Shown here piece after piece: positions 1 through 11,800 of a stretch of 64,000 nucleotides of DNA. The stretch covers positions 51,569,501 to 51,633,500 of the forward strand of contig NC_073358.2 of assembly GCF_027580225.2 (NCBI RefSeq), in the 5' to 3' direction. The DNA is from Misgurnus anguillicaudatus. Lineage: Eukaryota > Chordata > Actinopteri > Cypriniformes > Cobitidae. The translations under genes were made by a program, and so were the position numbers. Position 1 is the stretch's first letter, and every line of letters starts with the position of its first letter. The notes under the pieces are model-generated. The model was given only the letters and a program-made list of their open reading frames with translations. It ran no database searches and was not told where the DNA came from.

Positions 1-890
1 GCATAATCACGAGCACAACAACGTGACGTTGGTCCAAAATTTCTACAGGTTGACAAATTTCTATTGGTTTATCATACCTACTGGTTTATCGGCCACCCCT
101 ACTGAAGTACAAGTTTGGGTCATACTTTAATCCAAAAAGCAAAAGAAATTAATCTTATAACCTTGTATTACGTATAAAGGAAATAAAACCCTTTATAGAT
201 TCATTAAAGGATGTTACAGGTTCAATACAAGTTCACTGATGGGAATAATGTGATCACCGTAGAGTGAGTTAATATAATAATGTGATTTACAAAACAAAAA
301 CATAAAAGTAAATAGATTACAGTAGTGAGCCACCTCGAGGCTCAGTACATTCACTTCCACTACAAACCAGATGGCTGAAACCACCGTTTACCAGATGTTA
401 CAACAAACAGCAGCTTTTCAGTATATCTTTCATTTATTTTGACTTCATCTGTAAAGTCTCTTACACAAAGCAACATGATATATTTGACCAATCTATACAA
501 ATGATCTGATAGTGTGTTGTGACAAGACAAAACTGGTTTTCTTTCATCACTAGGTTTTGAAACATGAAATTATAAAGACTTCATGGAAAACAACCAAAAC
601 AAAGAAGCAAAGCCGGAGAAATAAGATCTACTGTAGATAGGAAACAATCAGGAACGCTCTCATCCATAACAATAACAATCTGTGTGGAAGATTACAGATG
701 CTGAAACAGAGCGCCGTCTACAGACCATAAAAACACACGGACACAAAAAACCCAACTGAACAGGGCTCTTGAGTTGCTTTATGATTTTTTGGAGATGTTC
801 ATCATCTTTTATTTTTTTATAGAAAACAACAAATTCATAGTGTGATAAAGCTGTATATGTATAACGCAAGTGTTTTAAGAGTCCACTTAC
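1..890. other. mcc intron 3 (partial), no recognised feature
   Basis: Sequence downstream (on the minus strand) of the mcc exon 3 donor. It is AT-rich and I see no exon, tRNA or repeat family that I can name. Open frames here are short and lack conserved residues. Confidence 0.6.
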
Positions 891-1090
891 CGTATTGGCC
901 AGCTCCAGATAACTGCCGCTCAATGGACCGCTGTGATTGGCCTGCGACTGTGACATGAGATGGTTTAGGTCAAGTGAAGGTTCCAGTACTTTGGGTTGCT
1001 CTGTTAGTTTCTGAAGCAAAGGTGAGATCTGCAGGTCTGGAGTCATTAAGTCTCTTGCTCCAGAATCATATTCCCAACTCTCCCGAGCAC
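891..1090 (-). CDS. mcc: mcc coding exon 3
   Basis: Acceptor TTTTAG ends at 1091; donor GTAAGT is at 885-890. The exon has 200 nt, enters with two bases of a split Gly codon and ends on a codon boundary after ELANT. It encodes ARESWEYDSGARDL followed by a less conserved Gln/Leu/Ser stretch, as in MCC. Confidence 0.92.
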
Positions 1091-4000
1091 CTAAAACAAT
1101 GCATGCATATACAAACAGCTGTCAGGAGACTAAAACATACTGCAAACAGAGCTTAAATGTGAGGGATATTCTGCAGGAACGTATGGATACATCAGTCAAG
1201 AATTAACCATGACACAAAAATGTCTGGTAACACTTTACAATAAGATTGTATTATTAAACATGAGTAAATGCATTAACTAACATGAACAAACATTGAACAA
1301 TACTGTTTTCAGCATGTATTAATTCTTGTTAATGTTAGTGTTAATGTCAATACATTGCATGAATTAATGTTAACTGGGGTTGTCACGATTATGAAATTTG
1401 GCTGACGGTTCATTGCCTAATAAATTGTGATGATTATCACGATTAATTGCCTGTTTTAGAGCTTTGATGGTTATGACGATTAATTGTCTGTTTTATTTAA
1501 TTCTCATAATTTTTTTGTTCATGAATTAATTTTCACACTTTGTTGTGCTTATTTAAAATAAATATTTTGCAAGGTTTACATGGCACTAAATATGAATACA
1601 CATAACACATATTTAAAAGTAATTATTTAATGAATATATCTTTCAAAAACTGAAAATTCTCCATAAGAAATAAACACAATAAAGTGTCTAAAATAACTGA
1701 AAATAAAAATGCAATCAAATTAACGAACTACACCAGAACAGGCCTTAAATACTAGCCAATTCTACTAAGGCCAATTAGTACTGGACCACATGTCTGTAGT
1801 GGCAGCAAAAAAATCAATTCCTTACAAATCCTTAAACGTCCTTCACTTCCTAAAATTTGGAATTGCTGTTTTGGAAATTAATGTTTTTCCTGGCAGTTCA
1901 TACTGCTTATCAAAGTTTTGCAGCATTTCTTTAAATGCTGTTTTTCCACTGTATTGAATGGCTTTGCAAGGTATTGCAGTTAAGAGCGCCATCAGATACG
2001 GTCTCATTTATACAGGCGCTGCAGCTCCCCCTTGTGTTTTTAGAGAGATGTGCAATCATTGCGGTGATCTGAAATCATCGCGATGAGGTTGAACAATTAT
2101 TTAATAATTGTGACAGCCCTAATGTTAACAATTACAATGCTTAATGTTTAAAATTATTAGTATTAGTAAATGCCGAAATGAACATGAACTACGATGAATA
2201 AATGATGTAGAAGTAATGTTCATTGCTAGTTTAACTAGTTGTTAACAAATACAAACTTATTGTAAAGTATTAACACATTTTTAAAGCCAGAACCGTGGTT
2301 CTCAAACTGGGGGGCATGAGATGGTGCCAAGGAGGTCACAGTCCCATAAATTCGGTGCATTTAAACCTCAGAATTTAAGCTAACCAACATTATATAATTT
2401 GAGATTGTTTTATGTCCTGAATTTTCTTTGATGGGGGCGAAGGGATGCACCCTACTGATCAATAGAGGGCTGCGATGCATTTAACCAGTGTAATCTGATA
2501 AATGCATTAAGAGATATAAAATGTTCAATGAGAATAATAATGTGTAGCATCTCTTAATTTCAGCCATTAGGGATTGGATGGTAAAAGTGGGCGATCTGCA
2601 GCAGGAAATTCGCAGCAGTGGTTTATGAAGGACTTTCGAGCATATCCAATGTCCCAAGTTAATCGATAGTTATTTGCTATTATTGTTGTAACCTTATTAC
2701 ATTAATGTTAATTCTCAATAAACTACTTTGTTGGTTAATGTGCAAAAAAACCCTGATGAAGTACATTATGCATTTGGTAGCTGCTTTTATCCAAAGCGAC
2801 TTACAAGGTATACATTATTATCTGTATGGGTTTTCCTTGGGTTCAAACCCATGACCTTTTGCGCCTCTACCACTGAGCTATACAGGCGGTTTACAAGTAA
2901 GAAAGCAAATAAAGTTAAGTCTGATTTCATGTTACCTTTAAAACAGAAAGAAACAACAAACCTAAGCTATTATCGCTGCTGGTTGGCCACGAAGCGATGT
3001 GTTCCTGACATTTCCTTTTCTCCGTGTCACCGGAAAGAAGCGATAGCTGTCCTTCTTCCTTACGGATCTCATTGAACAACCGCATGCGACAGCGTGTGAA
3101 GTCCTCAAAAGAAATCTTCCCCTGTTCATTTGCTCCGAGCTGACCCATAATCTCAGGGACAGAATTCTCCATGTTCAACTGACGACACACCATCAACAAA
3201 TCATTCCTGACGAATGAAGAAAACAGACCTTTATTACTACAGGACCGGTGTTAATGATTATTCTCCATAAGAAATAATGCATAGTTGGCACATCTGCATA
3301 GTTAGTGATGAAAATATACAAATAAAAAAGATAATGTACATTCTCAGAGATATTAAAGAAAGTGTTTCATAAAGAAACTGCATTGACTTTTTTGTGTTTA
3401 TATATTGTATATAAAATGTGCCAAAATCTACAAAGTTTTTATGATTCGATTTTACCAGATGAGTTCAATACATTACGGTATAGTACATCTGGCATTAAAA
3501 TTTGTTACAATTATGTTTGAGAGTCCCATTTGTTGTTTGAGTAAATAACAATAATGGTAGTAATAATGTTTTATAAACAGAATATATTTTTATTTAATTT
3601 TATTTTGTTCTCTTTTTGATGACAAAGAATAAGTGCAGCATATCCCTGTAGCTCAATTAGAGGTAGACAGCCCTTTATTAGCAACGCAAAGGTTGTGGGT
3701 TCGTAAACACACATACTGAAGCACTAAGTTGGTTTGGATAAAACATTTCAGGATGATAAAAATCATGTTATGCATTCGTTGTAATGCAGAAACAGAAGTA
3801 ATGTAAGCTTTATACGCCAATGTGTTAACCCTTTCTAGGCTAGACTTATAAAAGGACACGGTGGGTCTCTCTCAGACCCCAAACTCAACATGAGGGTTGA
3901 CATCACAAAATGCAATAACATTCCCCTTTAAGCGACGCATTAAAGTGTAACTTTACGAGTAGTCAGTTCAGAAACTTGAGCAGTAAACTGTAAAATTTGG

Positions 4001-4384
4001 CGGATGAGTTGCAAGATTTACCGTCACTTCCGACGTGAACAAACCTTCAGTGCCACGCGAAGCAACTTCATAAACTTACAAGTTTTGTTTGTTACTACGC
4101 ATTACTTTTGTGGTAAATTGTTGCGTTACATTCGGCAACATTTTTGTATCAAGCGCTCGTGACGTCAAACAGATGCATCCGATCAGCAAAGTTTACTCTG
4201 CGCGTGAACTCTTCAGTGCACGCGCGTGTCGCGTGTGTGTCGGTTCTGACCGGTTTATGAATCCGTCCCCGTCACCGTCACAGGTCTGGAAGAGTCGCCG
4301 GACGCGCTCCTCGTCCGCGGTGCTCGAGGAGTCGCTGCTACCGCTGCTGACGCTCGCCTCCGCCGCTCCAGCGGCCGCCATCAT
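891..4384 (-). CDS. mcc: mcc, MCC regulator of Wnt signalling, 5' part (three coding exons)
   Basis: Seen: three minus-strand exons (4251-4384, 2962-3206, 891-1090) join in frame to 193 residues and continue beyond the left edge. The product starts with a Ser/Ala-rich stretch. An EF-hand loop follows at residues 36-47 (DGDGDGFINRND), then a degenerate second EF-like loop around GKISFEDF. Next come IASWPTSSDNSLG and the stretch ending SYLELANT, which match the N-terminus of long vertebrate MCC. Known: MCC is a cytoplasmic coiled-coil, PDZ-ligand protein that restrains Wnt/beta-catenin signalling and affects cell-cycle progression and migration; the EF-hand N-terminus exists only in the long isoform. 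The coiled-coil body lies outside the window. The start is the first ATG in a CpG-rich exon; a second ATG follows at once (MM). Inference: calcium binding is plausible for the first loop only. Confidence 0.93.
1375..2121. mobile_element. hAT-type non-autonomous element with exact 8-bp TSD
   Basis: Inverted ends TGGGGTTGTCACGATTAT and TAGGGCTGTCACAATTAT match over 18 bp with three differences. The element is flanked by exact duplications ATGTTAAC at 1367-1374 and 2122-2129. Eight-base target duplications and TAGGGYTGTCA ends point to the hAT superfamily. No transposase frame is visible in its 747 bp. It lies in mcc intron 2. Confidence 0.85.
2288..2475. repeat. hAT-end-like fragment
   Basis: GTGGTTCTCAAACTGG near 2295 is the typical terminal sequence of a vertebrate hAT family (a full copy lies at 24130-24387). 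No matching right end was found, so this is a remnant. Confidence 0.4.
2760..2889 (-). repeat. tRNA-derived SINE
   Basis: Read on the minus strand it has a tRNA-like A box (TAGCTCAGTGGTAGAGG, 2864-2880) and B box (GGTTTGAACCC, 2840-2851). It then has the cyprinid-type tail with GTAAGTCGCTTTGGATAAAA. It lies in mcc intron 2, same strand as the gene. A functional tRNA is unlikely because no paired acceptor stem is present. Confidence 0.75.
2962..3206 (-). CDS. mcc: mcc coding exon 2
   Basis: Acceptor CGTCAG precedes 3206; donor GTTTGT lies at 2956-2961. The 245-nt exon completes the split Arg codon of exon 1 and encodes NDLLMVCRQLNMENSV, the second EF-like loop and IASWPTSSDNSL, then leaves one base of a Gly codon. 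It matches the MCC N-terminus closely. Confidence 0.93.
3645..3745 (+). repeat. tRNA-derived SINE fragment
   Basis: TGTAGCTCAATTAG (A box, 3647-3660), a B box at GGTTGTGGGTTCG (3691-3703) and a trailing ACACACATACTGA segment are seen. The copy is degraded and lies in mcc intron 1, opposite in orientation to the gene. Confidence 0.65.
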
Positions 4385-4440
4385 GAACGCACACGCGGGC
4401 GCGCACTCCGTGATCGATGCTTCAGCAGCCTCGTGGGGCG
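4190..4440. promoter_or_regulatory. CpG-rich mcc promoter/first-exon region
   Basis: CpG dinucleotides are dense here and rare elsewhere in the AT-rich window, as in a CpG-island promoter. It overlaps mcc exon 1 and its immediate upstream side. No TATA box stands out. The open plus-strand frame across it is the antisense shadow of the exon. Confidence 0.6.
4251..4384 (-). CDS. mcc: mcc coding exon 1
   Basis: Starts at an ATG at 4384 and ends in a split Arg codon; donor GTCAGA is at 4245-4250. It encodes 44 residues plus two bases: a Ser/Ala-rich leader, then EERVRRLFQTCDGDGDGFIN, the first part of the EF-hand loop. The intron splits the EF-hand exactly as expected for long MCC. Confidence 0.92.
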
Positions 4441-4489
4441 TTTCTTGGGGTTGGGTCGAGTTTTACACATGCAGAAGTTAGTGATGCTA

Positions 4490-6199
4490 TCAAGTTATGT
4501 GACTCTAGTTGACTAGTTAGTATAGTATATAAATAACAAAAAATGTACACTGTTTTTAAAATGTTTTTTAAAACTTAAATTTTTCTTAAAACTTCTTACT
4601 CAGTTAATTATTCGGTTTATAACTGTAAATTGTTTATGCAAGCCAATATTGATATTTTCTTTTTGTATTGTTATTCAAATTGTCTGTAATTTAACAATGT
4701 TTTCCTTCCCTGAATTTATAGCCTACGTATTATTAAAATGTTATCATTTAAAAAAAAGAAACTAGTAATAATCTTTAGTATTACAGGTGCACGTTTCTGG
4801 GTGATTCTCGCAAAATCCAGATTTAGAAGGTGTTTTAAAAGCCCTTGAAGCCATTTTTTTGCACATATAAGATTAAGGTCTGAACTTACTATAACCATTA
4901 TTTTTAGAAGATTTAAAAAATATTTCCTATAGAATTATTTACATTTTTTAGATCTTTATCAAAAATTATCATTACCGTAACATAATATTCTATTAAATAT
5001 ATGCATTTACAAACTCATGTTTCGGTAATGAGAACTAAAAAGTTGTCTAGGTACTATGACAAACAAAATTTCAACTTTTATCTGGAAAGAATTGTCACAG
5101 TCAATTATGTCCCTTCCAACAATTTTTTTTTGAAAATGTTAGTTCATTGAGGGCTTAAACAATGATTAAAAATTGTTGCGGAGCGGAGGATGAGAAAATT
5201 GGTCTTGGACACATTTATATTCCTTATTATTGTCTCTACATTTACCAATGATCACCAACCTGTTTCTTTACTGTAAATGTTTATAGTATAACATGCACTG
5301 AAGCTTTTTTTTTTGTTGATTTTTTAATTATAAATATTTCCATGTCAAAGAACCCAAATCCAGTCATGGACGCGTTGCGGTAATGAAAATTTCCCCCTTA
5401 AATCTGGAAAAAACAACAAAATTGGTTTATATGATGTCATTTAAAATCATGTGCAAAAAAGAGATGTTTGTAACTGTATGCTTTTTATTTTGATAGCATT
5501 TACTTTTTTATCAAAATATTTCATGACACCTCAAAAGTCTATTTCGCTAGAATAGTGCCTGCTTTCCTGAACCCTTATGCTTTGCAAAACTTTGCAGGAC
5601 TGAGCAACCCTTCCCTTCCACACCTGAGGGATTTAAAATGAACACAAAACTTCACTAACTTAAAATAATTGTTCGGGTCGTGTTAATTAACCCGTGAGTC
5701 TATTTAATCCTCCACAGAACACAGTTTAAGGACCACTGCACAAGAGGAAATGCAAAGCAAGCATGCATGAAATGACAGACTATCAGAAAGGCCACTAAAG
5801 GCTGAAGACAATGATAGGAAGCTTTTAAACCAGCAAGTCCTCTCAAACAATTCTGAACAAAAACATCAACAATCCATACAAACCAAAGTGAGGAAGTAAA
5901 AAAAGATGAGGAAGCTGATCGGTTCAGAAAGGACATTTTTTAAATATTTGAACAGAAAGGAGAAATAATAGATTCTTCATTTTGCTTTTTAACTCACTTC
6001 ATCAATTTATAATAATTTACCGCACAAAATATGTTTCAGGGAAAAACACTTTTTAAAATAGTTATTGTTCCAAAACTGACTGTATAGTTCCCCCAAAAAA
6101 TGAAAATTCGGTTATCATTTTTACCAATCTTGACCAGATTTGTAATCTTTGCCTGGCAGATGAAAACAGGCAAAAACATCCAAAACACTTAATAAGGGA
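4490..6199. other. mcc-rcl1 intergenic stretch, nothing recognised
   Basis: AT-rich sequence upstream of mcc. I see no exons, RNA genes or recognisable repeat ends. Any mcc upstream enhancer would lie here, but the sequence alone does not show one. Confidence 0.5.
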
Positions 6200-6287
6200 C
6201 CTGAGCTATACAGAGACACCTTGGCAACTACCCATTGTATTTAAAGGGGTAGTTCACCAAAAAATGAAAATTCTGTATGAGGTTTTT

Positions 6288-6342
6288 TAGGGCTGTCAAA
6301 AGAGTTATAGCATACAAAATAAGTTTGTGTTTATTGTGTGCA

Positions 6343-6407
<65 letters not shown>

Positions 6408-6639
6408 AATATAAATTTAAGAAAAAATGTGTTTATGTATAATGTTTTACATTTAATTGTAATATAAAATATATCAAAATCCAAATAAATACATATACAT
6501 GTAAAAGCTTCTCAAATACATGCATGTGTGTGTGTTTATAGATGCAAAATAATTACACACAGTGCACATACATATATTATGCAAAAACAATCTTTTATTT
6601 TGTATGCAATTAATCGTGATTAATCTTATGACAGCCGTA
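6288..6639. mobile_element. hAT-like MITE (TAGGGCTGTCA family)
   Basis: Left end TAGGGCTGTCA and right end TGACAGCCGTA are inverted. Internal ATTAATCGTGATTAATC is shared with the copies at 10139 and 11946. The repeated GTTTTTTA at both junctions is a probable target duplication. It contains an AT dinucleotide run at about 6348-6397. Confidence 0.7.
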
Positions 6640-6817
6640 GTTTTTTATTTTGATGAACACAAAAGAAGAAACTTTGATAAATGATGGTTATCACCCAGCT
6701 GCCGTAACCATAGACTCCCACAGCAGGAAAAACAAATATTATGGAAGTGTTGTGATAAATGATGAAGATGATATTTTGATAAATGATGTTAAGCACACAT
6801 GTGTTAGTACCTACCCG

Positions 6818-7275
6818 TTCTCACCAAGATGCGCACAAATGACACGCAGTGCGACCATCGCGCAATACGCCAAATTCCGGTTTTGCGTTTCGTGTCGTTT
6901 TATTTGTTTTCTCATTTGTTATCTGTTTTTTAAACCATTTTCGCTTGGGTTTAGGGCTAGATTTCAGATTTGTTTAAGCAGGTTATTTAATATACAGGTT
7001 TCTCTATGTTTTTGTCTATATTTAAGCCATGGTCGCTTGGAGTGGATGTCATTTTTATATAACAAAAAGTTGTTCTAACCCTAAACCCAAGCGAAAATGG
7101 TAAAAAAAACAGAAAACAAATGAGAAAACAATAAATAAAATGACACAAAACGAATCGCCATATAAGTGAATGGGAAGGACAGGTGTATCGTATGCACGCA
7201 AAATCAGAATTTGTCGCATCCACTGCACGACAACCACACTGCGCGCCATTTGCACGCATCTTGGTGAGAACGGGT
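6818..7275. mobile_element. fold-back element, ends CCCGTTCTCACC
   Basis: Two arms of roughly 210 bp are inverted copies: the left begins CCCGTTCTCACCAAGATGCG and the right ends with its complement. Shared inner blocks (TTTTCTCATTTGTT, TTTCGCTTGGGTTTAG) confirm the pairing. No transposase is visible. Confidence 0.75.
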
Positions 7276-7766
7276 TGCTAAGTACACATTGAATTCCATC
7301 GTATTTGTTTTTCCTACTATGGAAGCCAATGGCTACAATCAGCTGCGTGCTTATCAAAATATCTTCTTTTGTGTTCATCAGAAAAAAGAAATTCATACAG
7401 GTTTAAAACAACATGAGAATGAGAAAATGACAGAATTTTCATTTTAAAGTGAACTATCCCTTTAAATGCAATGGGAAGTTGCCAAGGTGTAGTCTCTGTA
7501 TAGCTTCCCCTCCCAAAAAACCCAACTATAATAATTTATACATTACTTTTTAGGCATTATTATGTGTTTATAAAGTAATGAATGTAATATTTGTTTTTGT
7601 TTTTTAGACACTGTCATTTACACTACACTGTAAATGAACTACAGTGATATACTGAACTGAAGACAGAGATTAATTGTAAGGCAACAGAAAGAAAGACCTA
7701 TCAAGATATGCTGTCGATTTGTTTCATCGTTCGCTATGTAAGTCTCAAAAGACTTTACCTGAACCC

Positions 7767-8194
7767 AGTGGTGTAGTGGTGCTTGGAGAAGTGGGTGTAT
7801 ACTCTTAAAGCAACACTAAAGAGTTTTTAGCTTAAAATAATGTTTCCAAAAAAGTTCCAGTCATTCATTCACTCGAAACAGGGTGAACGGCACTTTCACA
7901 TTCGCTTTGCAGCCCTCTATCGGCCAAAACCGCACCAAACAAGTTTCCAACCGTCGGGTCAGGGTCCTTTAGTTCCGAGTGAAAACTACAAAAACTTGCT
8001 TTACGGCAGACCTACAATCCAATCAGTGCCAGCTATGCTGCAGTAGGCTAAATTATTTACGACATTGGTAATGGACAATTCCACTTCTAACCTGTAGGGG
8101 GAGCAAAGAGCAAAAACTCTTTAGTGTTGCTTTAATTTATGCCCCCAATTTTTAAGGAAGAAGTCGGTATACTCAGTATACTCTGCACTACACC
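7767..8194. mobile_element. hAT-like remnant containing a TTAA MITE
   Basis: The ends CAGTGGTGTAGTG and CACTACACCTG are inverted and resemble hAT termini. No clean target duplication is seen. The interior is occupied by the TTAA-flanked element at 7805-8135. Confidence 0.45.
7805..8135. mobile_element. TTAA-flanked MITE
   Basis: TTAAAGCAACACTAAAGAG at the left and its complement CTCTTTAGTGTTGCTTTAA at the right form a near-perfect terminal inverted repeat bounded by TTAA, the piggyBac-type target. There is no coding content of note. Confidence 0.75.
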
Positions 8195-8447
8195 TGACCT
8201 CTCTAACCTGCACATTTTCAAATACTTGATTTCCTGGATATTTCACATCATTTGCAGACAATATTAATATGCTGGAGACTCTGAGAATGCATCATGCTAC
8301 TTTGGCACTGCAACAGCCCCCTGAAATTGAGTTTTGAAAAACAAATTTGTTTTAATTGTCTAAATAATCATCAGTTATAAAGAATAAAAATGCAGTATAA
8401 TAAAACAAGCCTCACGATAAAACGTTCAGTAAAAATGGGCACACTGC

Positions 8448-8453
8448 TTTTAT
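8448..8453 (-). terminator. rcl1 poly(A) signal AATAAA (candidate)
   Basis: An AATAAA hexamer on the minus strand about 195 nt after the rcl1 stop. A second AATAAA overlaps the stop codon itself (8646-8651), so this downstream one is the more usable signal. Confidence 0.45.
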
Positions 8454-8646
8454 TGTTCAGATTTCACTTTGAAAATCAACTTAGTTACTCAAAAAAAAAT
8501 AAAAAAAATTAACATACTAACTTTCAGCAGCCATTTGTCAGAAATGTACATAATATTTGGGAATGTCACCTCAGTCAAATACTTAAATGATAGAAACATG
8601 AAGTAAAAAGCATTCTTCTATTGTAAGACGATGATGTTTGGAGTCT

Positions 8647-8800
8647 TTATTTAAGGGTTTTGCTGATGTTGCTGTATCCGGCTCCAACACACGTCATCAG
8701 AACTTTCTCTCCTCCTATTCGCTCATCATCTCCGGGTTTCTGTGGTTCCATTTTAAACATAATCTGAAAGAAGTCTCGGATGTGTCTGAGAAACTCAATA
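8647..8800 (-). CDS. rcl1: rcl1 coding exon 9 (terminal)
   Basis: Acceptor CCTGCAG precedes 8800. The exon completes a split Thr codon and encodes IEFLRHIRDFFQIMFK through the conserved end NISKTLK, then TAA. The stop codon overlaps an AATAAA hexamer. Confidence 0.95.
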
Positions 8801-11800
8801 CTGCAGGGAGGAAAGCAAACGTAATTAGTAACTTATTTATTACTTACATCAATTTAATTCATAGTAGCTTGGTTTTCATTACAGATAAATTTTTTGCAAT
8901 ATTTTATTCAATGTTGTGGCAATGGATGTTTGTAAGTCTACATTACTCAAGCATTAATAGTAAGGAAAGCCCACATTCGGGAGAAGCAATGTATTTTTAC
9001 AAAGGAGGCAAAAACGTGAATGTGTGGACTAGGGCCTCAGTTTTGTGATGTATTCCTCTTTCGAATTGCCTGAAAAACCACCACACCGGAGCGTAAAAAC
9101 ATTTTGGCGATATATGAGAGTTAATGCATATTTTTAATTTGTGCAATTCGAAGGGTAAGGCAGCTAGTAAGACCTCATACCTCACTATCCCCCATTTCAA
9201 ACAACTTTAAAAAATACCATGGTAATACTATAGTACATGTGAGCCATACAATTGTTCTGTGCAACATGACACATGGTTTTAATCTAATCAAAAATAATTG
9301 GACCCTCTCTGATGTGAGCGATGCCAGCAATGGAAATCATGCAATAAAACCTTTTTCACAAACTCCCAGAACTTATATTTCAATAAAAAAAGAACTATTA
9401 GACCTTTATATAAGATATATAAAGTTATTTATCTCTCTTCAGAACTGTGTCAATACCTAAAATATGCCATCAAAACGTCTGGACCCCATAACACAACTAA
9501 ATCATCATGTAAGGAGGTTTCATAAAACAAACAATTTCACAAATTCTTGCAACGAAAGTTGGTCCAGCACAGATGAAACATGTGTTGGCACGATCAATCT
9601 TCAGTTATCATAGTACTGTACTTGATAGACATACAGCACCGGTACCATGATAACTGAAAATGGACAATTCATGTCCGCTAGAGCCACAGGACGTCTCTGA
9701 CCCGAACCGCTAAAAACTAGAACAGAATTAATACAATAATGAACATAAATATATTACTCATGTTCTTAACAGTCGATAACCAACAACTACAATCCCAGAA
9801 GAATAACAGGTGATGATGAAAGCGTAAAGACTTACGTGTAGGGTGAAAGGGGTCCTAGAAGGAATTTGGAAACATCTTGTTGTCCTAATGTCATGTATAA
9901 CAACGCCAAACTCTGATTGGTTGAATCTACACAGCCACCCTGGAAGAGAGATGAAGAACGAGGTTAAATCATGGGGTCAGAGTTACACTGGTTAGTTTGG
10001 TCCAGTTAACCTCTGCTAGTAGATGCTGTACATAATTAAATCACTGTGGGAAAGTTTAAGCTAATGTTGTAATGCACGGCTCTAATCGATCACCTCTCCA
10101 AAATCTGATCTAAAATTAAACCAATACATTAACCAAAATAGGGCTGAAAAACGATTAATCGCGACTAATCATTTGCAGAATTTTTTGTTGTTTACATCGT
10201 GTGTGTGTGTGTATAATTATTTATATAAATATTCATATTATTTATATAAATAATGTAAATTATTTATATAAATACACACACATGGAAGTATATATTTAAG
10301 ACATATTTACATGCGTATATTTATATAAAAATAACTCCTTAAAATTAAAATATATATTTAAAATTATACTTGCATCTGTGTGTATTTATAAATACATAAT
10401 TATTGTACACCACAGACACACACACAGATGTAAAAAAAAGCTTATTATGCAGACGATTAATCGCGATTAATCGTTTTGCGGCCCTAAAACAGAACAAAAA
10501 CTATTTTATTTTGGATTAAATTTGGTGTTCTCAAAAAAAAAAATCCATATTAAGCAATTACATAATTCAATCGATGTGCAAATAGGTAAATATGCCAATA
10601 CCTACCAATCTATTTGTTTCTTTATCTTGCACAAATATACAATGTGGTACAGAAATGGTATTCAATAGCTTTTCATTGATTTCATATGGCGTAACATGGT
10701 GTGTAATAGGCCTGCATGATTTTTGGGGAAACTGTGATTTTTCTGCAATGTATATACGATGTGAGAAATATTGGTTGACATCTGCAGACGACTTGTAAAG
10801 CTCTTTGCATTTTAAACAGTTTTTAATAGTGTAACACAGGCAAAGACATACAGAAAGAAATTCTGTTTTGTGATTTGAAGATGAACGCATTGCAATGTCG
10901 AAACGAAATCTTGTGTTGCCCTAGTATGTAATCAATAAATGTAATATAATCTATAAACCTGAAGAATGATAAATGATACCATATATGCATTTCAATGATC
11001 GTTCCAGTAGATTTGAACATCACAGTTGTATGGTTTACACCAAATCAAAAAAAAAAAAAAATCCCATTTAAAGAAACAGCATTAAAACAAATAGACTGAA
11101 GAACAATAAGGTTAATCCTCACCAAAAATGCTGAATATATTCAAGTAACATCCAATAGTGAATATTCACATCCAGATCAATGTCAGTCTGTTTAAAATGT
11201 CCTTCATCTGCTTTAATACTGGAGCAACTGATATTAGTTTCATACGAGCCAATGTCTCATGATAGAGACGAAACGCACAGAAACTTTCACAAAACGGCCA
11301 ACGGTTCCTGGAAAAGTCCCAAACATTTTCCTCAACCTACATAAATAAGTACAGTAGAAGAACATCTCCTGAGATATCAAACCCTGACACTCCTGTTACA
11401 TAAAACCTCTCCCTGATCCAGAGACCACACCGTGTTTCTGTCTTACTGACCGTCTGACGGTGTAGAAATTGTCAAATGTAATTATCTGATCGCTCACACT
11501 GGATGTCTTTGTCAGACTTGCGTAACCAGCACTCTCATGTTTTTAACCATGAGATCATCAGAATGAGAGATCAACAGACCCGTACGTGTATGAAGCCAGG
11601 TCACAATCCAAACTTAAAACTGAAGCCCATTTTCAAGACCATTCAAAAAATATTATTATTGGACCAATATCAGACTTTAAATAAAATATATAAATGTCTT
11701 TATAAAAGGGGTCAATACTCCACCGTCTCTGACATAATCCAAGGACACAACGTGGCAGTAACCTCACAACCATGCCAAAACACACCATACACAAACAACC

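Larger units (their letters stand above)
6200..7507. repeat. large nested palindromic (fold-back) repeat
   Basis: The outer arms (about 6200-6287 and 7420-7507) are inverted copies containing CTATACAGAGA, CTTGGCAACT and TTTAAAGGG-TAGTTCAC. Inner arms (6640-6817 and 7276-7419) continue the palindrome with GATGAACACAAAAGAAGA. At the centre is a second fold-back, 6818-7275. The left arm is interrupted by an hAT MITE. Several open frames in it are repeat-derived and encode nothing recognisable. Confidence 0.75.

Noticed and set aside
4089..4481. 130-residue plus-strand frame across the mcc promoter
   Set aside because: It is the antisense shadow of mcc exon 1, kept open by GC-rich composition.
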